Source: Candidatus Obscuribacterales bacterium
GTDB taxonomy: Bacteria > Cyanobacteriota > Vampirovibrionia > Obscuribacterales > Obscuribacteraceae
Reading direction: 5' to 3'
DNA length: 64,000 nucleotides
Assembly (NCBI GenBank): GCA_020634035.1
Contig: JACKCM010000008.1
Location: 62,001 to 126,000, forward strand
Shown one piece after another: positions 35,367 to 44,060 of this stretch; positions within the stretch are counted from its first letter, which is position 1, and each line of letters opens with the position of its first letter. Under the pieces are notes generated by a model. It did no database searches. It had not been told where the DNA came from and was given only the letters and a program-made list of their open reading frames with translations. The position numbers and the translations under genes are program-made.

Positions 35367-36299
35367 CTATACCTCGAATGTGGTCATTTTCATGAGGATG
35401 TAAAAGCCGATTCCTTCCCAGATGATCAATAGCAAAAGAACTATACGAGCGATCGGGTGGTTGAGGAACGGGATGATATATCCGGGGGTGGCGAGATAAG
35501 TAATCATCGTGATGCCGTAGGGCAGGCAGCCGATGAACATCGCTGTTGCTTTACCCTGGGATGTGAGGGCGGCGAGGAAGTCTCTCAATTTGAATCGTTC
35601 ACGAATGGCTACAGCGATTACCGAGACAACGTCCGCCAGGTTACCACCCACGTCCTGGGAGATAAAGATCGCCTGGGTGAGAAGCTGGAAATCCGGTGCT
35701 TTGATTCTCAGGCACATCTCTTTGAGAGTGTCTTTGAATGGCTTTCCTAATTGAAGAGAGATCAATCCACGCTTAAATTCACCGCGAATCGGATCCGGCG
35801 AAGTTTCAGCGATTACCTTGAAGCACTCCATGATAGGAGAACCGGCACGCAGTGAGGACACCATCGTTTCAAGAACCTGGGGCAGTTGCTCGGTCATACG
35901 AGCTTGTCTGCGTTTTGCTACCCAGTTCAAGTAGAAGATGAAGCCTGCTGCACCGATAGGTAGACCGATGATGAATCCGACCACCATCAGCTCCGGCACA
36001 CCGAACATCATAATGATTGCAAACACGACTCCGCTGGACACCGTGGTGATGATCCAGTTCGTTTTCATCTGGTCGTATCTTGCTTCCAAGCCAGCCAGAG
36101 CAAGAACTCTGGAGAGATAGTCGTCTCTTTGTTTTGTGAAGATATCGTCGTCTTCGGCGTTGTCGCGATCACGATCAGCAAGTCTGCGTTTTTGCTTGCT
36201 CAGTCGCATCAGCTCGTCGGCGTGTCCACTCTTAAGAGCAGCAATTGCCAGCACGCCGATGGCGATGACCGAACAAAAAACCATCATTGGAATTTCCAT
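35367..36299 (-). CDS. tadB: Tad pilus inner-membrane platform protein TadB
   Basis: 310 residues, T2SSF domain. Transmembrane segments at the N-terminus (MMVFCSVIAIGVLAIAALKS), mid-protein (SGVVFAIIMMFGVPELMVVG) and the C-terminus (IVLLLLIIWEGIGFYILMKM), with the conserved cytoplasmic stretch LPQVLETMVSSLRAGSPIME. With TadC it forms the platform on which the TadA ATPase acts. The 69-base gap to tadA is the widest within tadA-tadB-tadC. Confidence 0.92.
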   Translation of the reverse strand: MEIPMMVFCSVIAIGVLAIAALKSGHADELMRLSKQKRRLADRDRDNAEDDDIFTKQRDDYLSRVLALAGLEARYDQMKTNWIITTVSSGVVFAIIMMFGVPELMVVGFIIGLPIGAAGFIFYLNWVAKRRQARMTEQLPQVLETMVSSLRAGSPIMECFKVIAETSPDPIRGEFKRGLISLQLGKPFKDTLKEMCLRIKAPDFQLLTQAIFISQDVGGNLADVVSVIAVAIRERFKLRDFLAALTSQGKATAMFIGCLPYGITMITYLATPGYIIPFLNHPIARIVLLLLIIWEGIGFYILMKMTTFEV

Positions 36300-36368
36300 A
36301 TGCTCTTACCTTGAGTACTCCTGAGCTTTTCGCTTCAAGTAACTATCTCTATTTCCAATTTACCAGTT

Positions 36369-38003
36369 TTAGCGCAGCCACTCTAGTTTGAAAGGTACTG
36401 CTTCTTGCTCCAGTTTCTCGAGAAACTTGGGAGGCAAGCCGGAACCGACGTGACGACATTTGAAGAAGCCTCTTGGATCTCGTCCTTCCCGCTCTAGAGT
36501 GAACAGAGTAGAGATCGCGATGGTGTCACCTTCCATACCGGTTATCTCGGCAATTTCGGTACATCTTCTGGTACCGTCTTCAAGACGTCGAATCTGGATG
36601 ATGACCTCGATAGCTGATGCGATCAGTTCTCGCGCCGCTTTCTGAGGCATTTCCACACCGGACATGAGGATCATGTTCTCAAGACGCTTCGTACAGTCTC
36701 TCGGGTTGTTGGCGTGAATCGTTGTCATTGAGCCATCGTGACCGGTGTTCATGGCCTGTAACATGTCGAAGGCCTCTTCTCCCCGGCACTCCCCGAGGAT
36801 GATTCGGTCGGGGCGCATACGCAGACAGTTGATAACGAGCATACGCTGAGTGATCTGACCTCGACCCTCTGTGTTCGGAGGACGGGTCTCCATCCGCACC
36901 CAGTGTTCGTGCTGCAGTCTCAATTCGGCAGCATCCTCGATGGTGATGATTCTTTCACGAGGGTTGATGTGTGCAGATAGCGCATTAAGAAGAGTTGTTT
37001 TACCGGCACCTGTACCACCAGAGATGATGGCGTTGATTCTTCCTTTCACACAGGCCTTGCAAACCTCAGCCATCTGAACAGAAAGAGCGCCTTTCTCGAC
37101 CAGCTGACCGAGAGACATGATTGTTGTACCGAAACAACGGATTGTGATGGTGGGACCGTCGATGGTGACCGGGGGAATCGTGGCGTTCACACGGGAACCG
37201 TTGGGAAGACGGGCGTCAACCATGGGCGAGTTATCATCGAGACGACGACCCAGGGGCTGGATAATCTTGTCGATGGTCTGTCTCAGGTGTCTGTCGTTTT
37301 CAAAAACAACGCTGGTTTTCTCAAGACGACCGTGCCGTTCCACGTATACCGAAGTTACGTTGTTGACACAAATATCACCGACGGACGGGTCCCGCAGCAA
37401 CGGACCGAGGGGACCGAATCCGAATACTTCATCGAGTACGTTCTGAAGCAAAATACCCTTTTCCATCATGGTTAGAGGAGCAGGGTCGGAGTTAACGATC
37501 TCTCTGATACGAGCCCGGACTTGTGCCTGGGTATCTTCTGAGATGTTGGTCAAACGCGAAGTATCCAGCTCTCGTCTGAGCTGGTCGATAATGAACTTCT
37601 CGCGTTCTCTGATTAATTGCTGGTTGGCAGAAAACTTGCCGCTGTCTCCGCCGCTGATGTCTACCGGTTCATCGGAGTATCCCGAGTATTCATCTTTAGC
37701 GTCGATTCTATCGATGTCGGCTTTGGAGGGACCATCGTCTTTGCTGACCTGGGTCTGGGGCGCTCCGGCTCGCTGACCAGCCACACCGGTCTGGGCTCCG
37801 CCTGGTCGGGCGACTCCGCTTTGACCCGGGGTGGGTCCTGTTCCAGGTCTGGCTCCAACACCAGTCGCTCCCTGGTTGCCAGCAACTCCTGTGTTCTGCT
37901 GTTTTGCAGGCACCACATCCGATGCTTGGCGCTGCCTAACTAACTGTCCCATCAGAGATGAGCTAGGACGAGCTGGTAGATTCTCCTTCTTTTCGTCAGA
38001 CAT
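36369..38003 (-). CDS. tadA: Tad pilus assembly ATPase TadA/CpaF
   Basis: 544 residues, longer than usual (420-480). The extra length is an N-terminal disordered region of about 100 residues rich in Gly, Ala, Pro and Gln (TGVGARPGTGPTPGQSGVAR). After that comes the normal N-domain and the secretion ATPase core: Walker A near residue 328 (ISGGTGAGKTTLLNAL), the Asp box (RIITIEDAAELRLQHEHWV), Walker B (RPDRIILGECRGEEAFDM) and the His box (GHDGSMTTIHANNP). Powers Flp pilus extension and probably retraction. Confidence 0.95.
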   Translation of the reverse strand: MSDEKKENLPARPSSSLMGQLVRQRQASDVVPAKQQNTGVAGNQGATGVGARPGTGPTPGQSGVARPGGAQTGVAGQRAGAPQTQVSKDDGPSKADIDRIDAKDEYSGYSDEPVDISGGDSGKFSANQQLIREREKFIIDQLRRELDTSRLTNISEDTQAQVRARIREIVNSDPAPLTMMEKGILLQNVLDEVFGFGPLGPLLRDPSVGDICVNNVTSVYVERHGRLEKTSVVFENDRHLRQTIDKIIQPLGRRLDDNSPMVDARLPNGSRVNATIPPVTIDGPTITIRCFGTTIMSLGQLVEKGALSVQMAEVCKACVKGRINAIISGGTGAGKTTLLNALSAHINPRERIITIEDAAELRLQHEHWVRMETRPPNTEGRGQITQRMLVINCLRMRPDRIILGECRGEEAFDMLQAMNTGHDGSMTTIHANNPRDCTKRLENMILMSGVEMPQKAARELIASAIEVIIQIRRLEDGTRRCTEIAEITGMEGDTIAISTLFTLEREGRDPRGFFKCRHVGSGLPPKFLEKLEQEAVPFKLEWLR

Positions 38004-38026
38004 CTGAAGTCACCGCCTTTTGTTTA

Positions 38027-39211
38027 TTACTTACCTTTGGCACCGAATATAGCCGGAAGCTGGAAGATATTCTTCTTGTCCTTGTTCTCTGTGAGAAGGA
38101 GCTGCTCTCCGCCGGCGACTCTGCGTGCCAGTGAATCGAGGGATTTACCCAGCGCTGTATGACCGGGGGCAATTTGACCTTGGTTATTGACCCATTTAGC
38201 AGTCTTGGTGTCGTTGGGAATTTCGTGGAATACCGGATAGTTGAGGTTGGCTCGACATTCGGAGAGAACGTCCTGAGGCAGCCATTCTGAACGGTTGACC
38301 ACAAGTAGAAGTTTTTCCTGATTGTAATGCGCCTTGAATGTATCCAGACATTTACGAGCATTGAGGATGGCAGCCCAGTTGTACTCGGTGATAACCAGCA
38401 CGTGGTCTGCAAGGTCGAGGGTGGCGATCGCTCTTTCGTCGAGCAAGTTCTTTGGAAGATCCACTACGGTGAATCGGAATTCTTGCTTACTTGTATAAAG
38501 GATCTCCTGAACCTGCGCCGCATAAATGTCTCCGATATCTTCAAGTTCTGGAGGGGCGGCGAGGATGCTCAGCTTATCGTCATACCTGGTCATCAGGTTA
38601 CGCAGGTACGTGGCGTCGAAGTTTGTATGAGAAAAGTCGATTGTACTTAAACTGAATGATGGTTCGAGGTTCAAATAGTGCGAGATCATACCGAACTGCA
38701 AATCGAGGTCGACTATACAGGTCTCGCCGTACTTGCCCAGATATCCGGCCAGGTTCGTGCAGATGGTGGTGGCGCCGATTCCGCCTGTGGGGCTGAATAT
38801 GGCAATCACCTTACCGGCTGCGGTCGAGACCGACTCGGACTGATGCTTCAACTGAATACTTTGCACGGCGGCAGGAAGGTCTGTACGCCAGCGCTCAGCA
38901 TCCAAGAAGTCGGAAGCCCCGAGTCGATACGCGGTGCGGATCAACTCGGGGTCCGGAACTTCGTAACTCACGAAGAAGTAGAGCTGAGGGAAGGTTTCCC
39001 TCAATTCTGCTAACAGCGAAAGTCCGCGAACGGGAGCGGGACTAAGTTCTATCCACACGAGCTTGGGATGCAAACTACCGATTTGCTCACGAGCCATACT
39101 GCCCGAGACCGTACTGACCAGAGCCAGCGATGGCTGACTGTGGATCAAGTCCTCGATGGTTTGGCGCTTATCCAAACCGGCATCGCAAACGAGAAGCGTG
39201 GTTAATTTCAT
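38027..39211 (-). CDS. tadZ: Tad pilus localisation protein TadZ/CpaE
   Basis: 394 residues. An N-terminal receiver-like domain without a clear phospho-Asp site is followed by a MinD/ParA-type P-loop domain. The deviant Walker motif reads PTGGIGATTICTN, lacking the usual lysine, as is common in CpaE/TadZ; the switch region is CIVDLDLQFGMISHYL. TadZ proteins position the pilus machine at the pole. It ends 23 bases before tadA. Confidence 0.9.
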   Translation of the reverse strand: MKLTTLLVCDAGLDKRQTIEDLIHSQPSLALVSTVSGSMAREQIGSLHPKLVWIELSPAPVRGLSLLAELRETFPQLYFFVSYEVPDPELIRTAYRLGASDFLDAERWRTDLPAAVQSIQLKHQSESVSTAAGKVIAIFSPTGGIGATTICTNLAGYLGKYGETCIVDLDLQFGMISHYLNLEPSFSLSTIDFSHTNFDATYLRNLMTRYDDKLSILAAPPELEDIGDIYAAQVQEILYTSKQEFRFTVVDLPKNLLDERAIATLDLADHVLVITEYNWAAILNARKCLDTFKAHYNQEKLLLVVNRSEWLPQDVLSECRANLNYPVFHEIPNDTKTAKWVNNQGQIAPGHTALGKSLDSLARRVAGGEQLLLTENKDKKNIFQLPAIFGAKGK

Positions 39212-39296
39212 AGCCTTTAGGTTCTCCCCTTCGCTGACAGCCCTCCTAGTGTTGTACCCACTGGAGAACTAATGTTCACTAAGTATCCGCTAAGTT

Positions 39297-40268
39297 CTAG
39301 CTTTTCGGTACCGAGAGTACATCTTTCTTGCTGCCAGACCAGATCTCTATTTCGTGAAGTGGTGGTGGCGGCGGTGCTGCATCGGGCAGCGCGCCGGGTT
39401 CGCCGCCGCCTGGCAGAGGTGGCAATTCACCATCTGGTGCTCCAGGAACGGGAGGCGGAGGAAGTGCTGACGGAGGAGGTAGAGCAGCCAAATCGTCTGC
39501 TTCCTTATCCGGAGCTTTCGCGAACAAAGAAATCACATCAACGGTAGCAACCGGGGTGTGGTCTTTGTCATTTCTGAGAGTCAGGTAGAGCTTAGCCGCG
39601 CTGATCGATTTGATCAGTTTGGCAGCATCTTCCGGTGAAACCAGTACTGTTACCGAGTTAGCGGGAACAGCAGCGGTGCCGCCGGGCTGTTTCTGGTACA
39701 TCTGACCAACAGCGATGATCTCTACATCGGAGAGTACAGGAGCTACGTTAGTTTCGGCGCCCGTGCCGACCATAGCGTAGACATCAACATGACTTTCCGG
39801 AGTAATAAATCCAGCTACGCCAGAGTTTGTGTCAATGGCGAATGTGACGGCTCTCATACCTTCACGAAGTCTGGATTCGAAACCAAGCGAGATACCTTGA
39901 GGAGCAAGGTCGTGCTGAGACACGATCTGACCCTGCGAGATACCGTATTTGGCAACACGTCCTGCCGCGAGCGACGAGGAGGTGAGGGCGTCCTGAGGAA
40001 TTTTGGATTGTTCAATTTCCTTTTCTTCAAGAGCGTCACTTGGAATCGTCTGGCCTTCAGGAATATCTTTGATCGCGTAAACGACCTTTCCTTTGGCACT
40101 CATTTTTGCTTCTAAGTCTCTCTTCTTAAGCTCTAGCTCAGCCTCTTGTTGAGACATTCTGCCGGTAACCATCATCGTGACCATTACAGCCAAAACAATG
40201 ATGATCAAAAGCATCAGAGCTGGAGGCATTCGGGAAAGACTTAAGAACAGTGATCGTAATGGGTTCAT
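39297..40268 (-). CDS. cpaB: Tad pilus assembly protein CpaB/RcpC
   Basis: 323 residues. N-terminal membrane helix (LMLLIIIVLAVMVTMMVTG), then a SAF domain (VVYAIKDIPEGQTIPSDALE) and the RcpC region (GMRAVTFAIDTNSGVAGFIT, PESHVDVYAMVGTG). The C-terminal about 75 residues are proline-rich (LPPPSALPPPPVPGAP), unusual for the family and perhaps spanning peptidoglycan. CpaB normally works with the secretin CpaC/RcpA, which is not encoded nearby. AAGGGGG lies about 9 bases before the ATG. Confidence 0.9.
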   Translation of the reverse strand: MNPLRSLFLSLSRMPPALMLLIIIVLAVMVTMMVTGRMSQQEAELELKKRDLEAKMSAKGKVVYAIKDIPEGQTIPSDALEEKEIEQSKIPQDALTSSSLAAGRVAKYGISQGQIVSQHDLAPQGISLGFESRLREGMRAVTFAIDTNSGVAGFITPESHVDVYAMVGTGAETNVAPVLSDVEIIAVGQMYQKQPGGTAAVPANSVTVLVSPEDAAKLIKSISAAKLYLTLRNDKDHTPVATVDVISLFAKAPDKEADDLAALPPPSALPPPPVPGAPDGELPPLPGGGEPGALPDAAPPPPPLHEIEIWSGSKKDVLSVPKS

Positions 40269-40930
40269 TACGGTTCCCCCTTCTTTCTAGTGGAGAAAGA
40301 TTAACCTTTTACTATTAACGCACATCAGCGATTCAAGGACAACGGCGGTCCTTGTCCGCGTCCAAAATTTTTACCCTGGAACACGGATTCCAACACGCAC
40401 CCAATCTTACCGCTAATGCTGACCACGAAACTACTCAATTCTCGCTTGATATCTACATTTTCAAATATGTGATCTACTAAAATCATTCCCCTTTTCTACC
40501 GATTTTTATCTCTTTACCGGACGCTCAGCCTTGTTTTTAAGCCGTTCTGACCTGTTTGCAACCATCTTTGGCCTCGGGTTTTCATTTTAAAAAAGTAGAT
40601 ATAGAAGTAACGAGATGTTGAGAGCAAATTCTGTCCGGCTGAAAACCGCTTCTCAAGAGACTGATATAAGCTCCTGAGATCCAGAATCACCCTGAAAGGG
40701 GATTGCCAAAAGTCTTTCTTGCAAAGGCTTGAGCCCGATTTGACCCTGCTTTCGATCTGGCTTCAGTTCCGATCAGGCGATACGTAATGGATATCTGTTG
40801 CGTGGTGCGATGGAGTGCTATTGGATTCGATCTGGTTGAAAAGAAACCGGAATCTTCATATCGGTGTATCGGTGCAAATTTGTTGAAAGTCGCCTTCACA
40901 AAGCGACAAGAAAGGGGTTGTAAGGAGAGT

Positions 40931-40990
40931 GTGGCAGTGAGGATCCCTGTTTTGGACCTGCTCCGAACATGTCTCTCACTTCGTTTTTAG
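40931..40990 (+). CDS. Possible 19-residue peptide or leader ORF
   Basis: AAGGAG at 40922-40927 precedes a GTG codon with only 3 bases between; a second GTG at 40937 is better spaced. The frame (M-A-V-R-I-P-V-L-D-L-L-R, ending LRF) stops 3 bases before a perfect 13-bp hairpin. It may be a leader peptide or part of a small RNA; the case rests on ribosome-site and hairpin position only. Confidence 0.2.
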   Translation: MAVRIPVLDLLRTCLSLRF

Positions 40991-40993
40991 AGT

Positions 40994-41023
40994 TAGAAAG
41001 AAAAACTCGGGTTTTTCTTTCTA
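40994..41023. repeat. Perfect 13-bp inverted repeat with TCGG loop
   Basis: TAGAAAGAAAAAC and GTTTTTCTTTCTA around TCGG. The stem carries A-run and T-run on its two arms, so it can act as a terminator core in both directions, or as an RNA hairpin. Confidence 0.7.
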
Positions 41024-41079
41024 GCCGCATTTTTGACTCGGAACAAAATACGCCCTGGTCCATCTTCTTGTTTCGGAGG

Positions 41080-41104
41080 AGGAAGGGCAGACCTTCTTTT
41101 ATTT
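41080..41104 (+). terminator. Terminator-like hairpin, plus strand
   Basis: GAAGG (41082-41086) pairs with CCTTC (41092-41096) around GCAGA, followed by TTTTATTT. No annotated gene ends here on this strand, so it implies an unannotated transcript upstream. Confidence 0.5.
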
Positions 41105-41123
41105 AACGCGGACAACGGCCTGA

Positions 41124-41161
41124 AAACAAAAAGCAGAACGGGGAGCCGAAGCCCCCCGTTC
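41124..41161 (-). terminator. Rho-independent terminator of flp
   Basis: Read on the minus strand, GAACGGGG and CCCCGTTC flank a loop containing GGCTTCGGCT, followed by TGCTTTTTGTTTT. It lies 27 bases after the flp stop and would produce a short monocistronic pilin mRNA. Confidence 0.88.
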
Positions 41162-41187
41162 CGGTTTTGAATTTGTATCTTGGTTGA

Positions 41188-41397
41188 TTACGAGGATGCA
41201 GAAGCTGCAGCGTCGGAAAGAGCGTTGAGCTGTTTCACAACCGAAGAGAACGCCTTCGAGATAGCGCCTGCTAAGGCACCCTGAGTGATAGCAAATACGA
41301 CGGCTACAAGAATAGCGACGAACGCAAGAATAGCACCGTATTCAGTAATACCCTGACCTGATTCGTCATGGATAAACCGATTTAGCGTTTCCCTCAT
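41188..41397 (-). CDS. flp: Flp/Fap type IVb pilin
   Basis: 69 residues from ATG 41397 with AAGGAGG 7 bases upstream, the strongest ribosome site in the window. A short basic leader (RETLNRFIHDESGQG) ends at the Tad prepilin cleavage motif G/ITEYG, followed by one long hydrophobic helix (AILAFVAILVAVVFAITQGA) and an Ala/Ser-rich end. This is the major subunit of the Tad pilus. It has its own terminator and a gene-free upstream region of about 600 bases, fitting high, separately controlled expression. Confidence 0.95.
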   Translation of the reverse strand: MRETLNRFIHDESGQGITEYGAILAFVAILVAVVFAITQGALAGAISKAFSSVVKQLNALSDAAASASS

Positions 41398-41994
41398 TTT
41401 CAAACCTCCTTTAATACCTTGCGCAAAGCCAATACGAGCTTAACTACTAAGGCTAACTCAAAATAATATCGGCTCGACAATAAAGGTATTAGGTATTGTT
41501 AATTTTAGTAACGTATTCCACTGTACGAAACCGATTTGCTTATTCAACTAAACTTACTCACCACCTCCTGTCAATTGTCTAGCTCTTTCTTATTACCCAT
41601 TTTCAGACCAAATATATCTACCGAGAAAAATGGTTTGTTCTTGGGCGTTAATTCCATCTTATATTGAGTTGGTCATTTCGCCTAGAGGCAAACGCCTCTT
41701 TCATGACAACTTTGAGATAAAAAAAATTAGGCGACCCGGACCTCTGAATTTCAAAGTCTAGTCTCGCCCACCGGATGACCGGATACCAATATAATTGGGG
41801 TAGCTGATTCTGGGCCTTTCTTCTTAACTTCTCGATACATTTGTCAAGGGGTGGCGGGAGCTGGTTAATTGAATCTATTATCAGGGCTGTGTTTCCGGTT
41901 ATTAACCGCTGTCAAGTCATAATTCGGATTCTGATTCCGAGTCCTTATATATAGGGTTCGGCGCCGATTCCAGGAGTCTTTAATCAATATATAG
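41398..41994. other. Gene-free region upstream of flp and of the toroid gene
   Basis: About 600 A+T-richer bases with no supported gene. A 6-bp hairpin (AGAGGC/GCCTCT, 41684-41699) is followed by TTTC. No complete sigma-70 or sigma-54 promoter stands out to me, although the flp promoter must lie here on the minus strand. Confidence 0.5.
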
Positions 41995-42921
41995 ATGAAG
42001 AGCGAACAAGCCAGGTCGAAAGCAGAGAAATATCTTGCTTCATCCATGAGTCCCCATGGATGGTGGTCTTACAAGGATGGCAACGGCCCCTCCCTGGAAG
42101 CTACAGCCTGGTGCGCCTTTGCTCTTGCCGACCGCAAAGAGCTCGCCAGCCAGGTGATTCGCTTCCTGTCCACCCAGCAGAATGAGGATGGCGGTTGGTC
42201 AACGGCACCGGATACCGGCTTTTCTGACTGGGTGACCGGTCCAGCTTTGATGTCTATCAGAGAGATTTCCCGCAAGAATCCTGAGCTTCTGCCCAAGCCG
42301 GTGCTCAAAAAGGGGATGCTTCATCTGGCCGACAGCCGACCTTATTTTTATCCTGTAGTCGGGCGATTACTTCTTTTGATCTCCAAAGGACCGGAGGGTG
42401 TGCATTTTCCCCGGGGCTGGCCCTGGGACCCTGAATGTTTTCACTGGGTCGAGCCCACCAGTTATCATCTCTTCGCCCTGAAAGTGCCCGGTATGCCTGA
42501 GCAGGAGGTCTATCGCTCGATTGTCGACCATGCCAATCGTTATATCCTGAAGCGAGTCTGCAAGGGCGGCGGCTGGAACTATGGCAACCGAGAGACCCTG
42601 GGAGCTTTTCTGACACCGTTTCGGGTCACCACCGCCGAGGCGCTTCTCGCCCTTCAGGATGTCGACCGAAATGAGGCTATTAATGAGTCCCTCAGCCATC
42701 TTGAGAGTTATCGCGATGCCGATACCTCTACCCTGGGGCTTGCCTGGTCCATCCTCTGTCTGGATGCCTACGGCAAGAGCTACGAAAGGGAGCTGGAGTT
42801 TCTCGTCGGTCGCCAGAAAGAGGACGGCAGCTTCACCGACAACAATGTCGCCAATGCCATGGCCTATCTTGCCCTCACTTGCGCTGAGGGAGCCAATCGG
42901 CTTAAGTTCGGTAAGATCTAA
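41995..42921 (+). CDS. Squalene-cyclase/prenyltransferase-like alpha-toroid protein
   Basis: 308 residues, soluble, no signal peptide. QW-type repeats of the terpene cyclase/prenyltransferase superfamily are seen: FLSTQQNEDGGWSTAPDTG, KRVCKGGGWNYGN and FLVGRQKEDGSFTDNNVANA. It is half the length of squalene-hopene cyclase and lacks the catalytic DxDD box, so it forms a single alpha-alpha toroid without known cyclase chemistry. It lies 29 bases before a DUF362 gene with the same orientation, which suggests a joint function. Confidence 0.85.
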   Translation: MKSEQARSKAEKYLASSMSPHGWWSYKDGNGPSLEATAWCAFALADRKELASQVIRFLSTQQNEDGGWSTAPDTGFSDWVTGPALMSIREISRKNPELLPKPVLKKGMLHLADSRPYFYPVVGRLLLLISKGPEGVHFPRGWPWDPECFHWVEPTSYHLFALKVPGMPEQEVYRSIVDHANRYILKRVCKGGGWNYGNRETLGAFLTPFRVTTAEALLALQDVDRNEAINESLSHLESYRDADTSTLGLAWSILCLDAYGKSYERELEFLVGRQKEDGSFTDNNVANAMAYLALTCAEGANRLKFGKI

Positions 42922-42950
42922 CTGTAGGTATTCTTCAGGGGAGAGCGTAA

Positions 42951-43988
42951 ATGAAGAGGAGAGATTTTTTGAAAGCCGCCGGAGCTGCCTCTCTTGGTCT
43001 GTCCGGTTGCAGCATGAAAGACGAGAACGCCAAACTCGTCAACATTCCTAAAGTATCGGAAGCCCAGGCTGCTCTCAAAAAAGAAGGCATTTCAAAAGTC
43101 GCCCTCATCAAAGCCGGCAGCTATGACGAAGATCTGGTCTCTTTGATCGAAAGCTATGCTGCAAAAGTCGACCTGCCGGATCTCTCCAATAAACGAGTGG
43201 TGATCAAACCGAATATGGTCGAATTCAAGCCCGACCGACCGATCACCACTAATCCCAGAGTTTTGAGTGCTGCCATTCAGGTGGTCAAAAACATGGGCGC
43301 GAAGGAGGTCGTGGTCGCTGAAGGACCCGGTCATATGCGCGACACAGAGTTTTTGCTCGATGCCACCGGCCTCGGCGCCGCCATAAAAGAAGCGGATTGT
43401 CGCTTTGTCGATCTCAACCTGGATGATCTGGTCAAAGTCCCTAATGTGGCAGGCTTCAATGGTCTGAAGCATTTCTACATGCCGCGCACCATTATTGATG
43501 CCGACGCGGTGATCAGCCTTCCCAAGCTGAAAATGCATCACTGGGTCGGGGTCACCTGTTCGATGAAGAATCTCTTCGGAACCGTACCCGGTAGAAAATA
43601 TGGCTGGCCGAAAAATTTATTGCATATAAAAGGAATAAGAGATTCGATCATCGATCTGGTGCACATCGTCAAGCCCGTATTCACCCTGGTCGATGCGATT
43701 GTCGCCATGGAAGGGGATGGTCCCATTAACGGAACGGCGCTAGAGACCGGTTTCCTGGCCCTGGGCACTGATCTTGCCGCAGTAGATGCTACCTGTGTTC
43801 GGATCACCTCGGTGGATCCCCATGAGTTGTCCTACATCGTTCTTGCCGGACTGGTGGTCGGCAATATTGATGAAGAGAAAATCGAGATCATCGGGGAATC
43901 GGTGGAGAGTTTGAAGAAGCCTTTCGCCCAGCCCATTACAATCAAGAGTAAAGAGTTGCTCGCCCGGGCAGCCCATGCCGGTAGCTGA
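42951..43988 (+). CDS. DUF362 protein with Tat signal
   Basis: 345 residues. The N-terminus is a twin-arginine signal (KRRDFLKAAGAASLGLSG) ending in a lipobox-like LSGC, so it should be exported folded, perhaps as a lipoprotein. The DUF362 core follows: VVIKPNMVEFKPDRPITTNP, VVAEGPGHMRDTEF, SLPKLKMHHWVGVTCSMKN and FGTVPGRKYGWP. No Cys-rich ferredoxin domain is fused, unlike some relatives. Function of the family is unknown; Tat export suggests a cofactor. Its stop codon abuts the stop of the convergent gene with no gap. Confidence 0.9.
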   Translation: MKRRDFLKAAGAASLGLSGCSMKDENAKLVNIPKVSEAQAALKKEGISKVALIKAGSYDEDLVSLIESYAAKVDLPDLSNKRVVIKPNMVEFKPDRPITTNPRVLSAAIQVVKNMGAKEVVVAEGPGHMRDTEFLLDATGLGAAIKEADCRFVDLNLDDLVKVPNVAGFNGLKHFYMPRTIIDADAVISLPKLKMHHWVGVTCSMKNLFGTVPGRKYGWPKNLLHIKGIRDSIIDLVHIVKPVFTLVDAIVAMEGDGPINGTALETGFLALGTDLAAVDATCVRITSVDPHELSYIVLAGLVVGNIDEEKIEIIGESVESLKKPFAQPITIKSKELLARAAHAGS

Positions 43989-44060
43989 TTATTCGTTTAT
44001 AGATTCGTCTTTAGATTCGTCTTTGGGTTCGTTTTGTGATTCGTCTTTAGATTCGTTTTT
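43989..44060. repeat. Tandem 12-nt repeat in the 3' end of the glycosyltransferase gene
   Basis: Six imperfect copies of a 12-nt unit (plus-strand consensus AGATTCGTCTTT). They code for the repeating Asp/Asn-Glu-Ser-Lys tail and include the stop codon. A unit of 12 keeps the frame, so copy-number change would only lengthen or shorten the tail. Confidence 0.85.

Larger units (their letters stand above)
40269..41123. other. Gene-free region between cpaB and flp, with hairpins
   Basis: About 850 bases without a convincing protein gene in either strand. It holds the cpaB leader with a 7-bp hairpin (CAAGGAC/GTCCTTG at 40334-40354), a possible very short reading frame (40931-40990), a perfect 13-bp inverted repeat (40994-41023) and a plus-strand terminator-like hairpin (near 41082-41104). 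The last three together could mark a small RNA. Confidence 0.5.

Noticed and set aside
38027..39211. Missing Walker A lysine in TadZ read as a defect
   Set aside because: The GGIGATT form is common in CpaE/TadZ proteins, so it is not evidence of a broken gene.
40787..40990. 67-codon plus-strand frame upstream of the 13-bp hairpin
   Set aside because: No ribosome site at its start and no protein-like features; only its last 19 codons have a plausible start signal, listed separately at low confidence.
43989..44060. Repeat array considered as CRISPR
   Set aside because: Units are 12 nt, contiguous, without spacers and in frame with a coding sequence.
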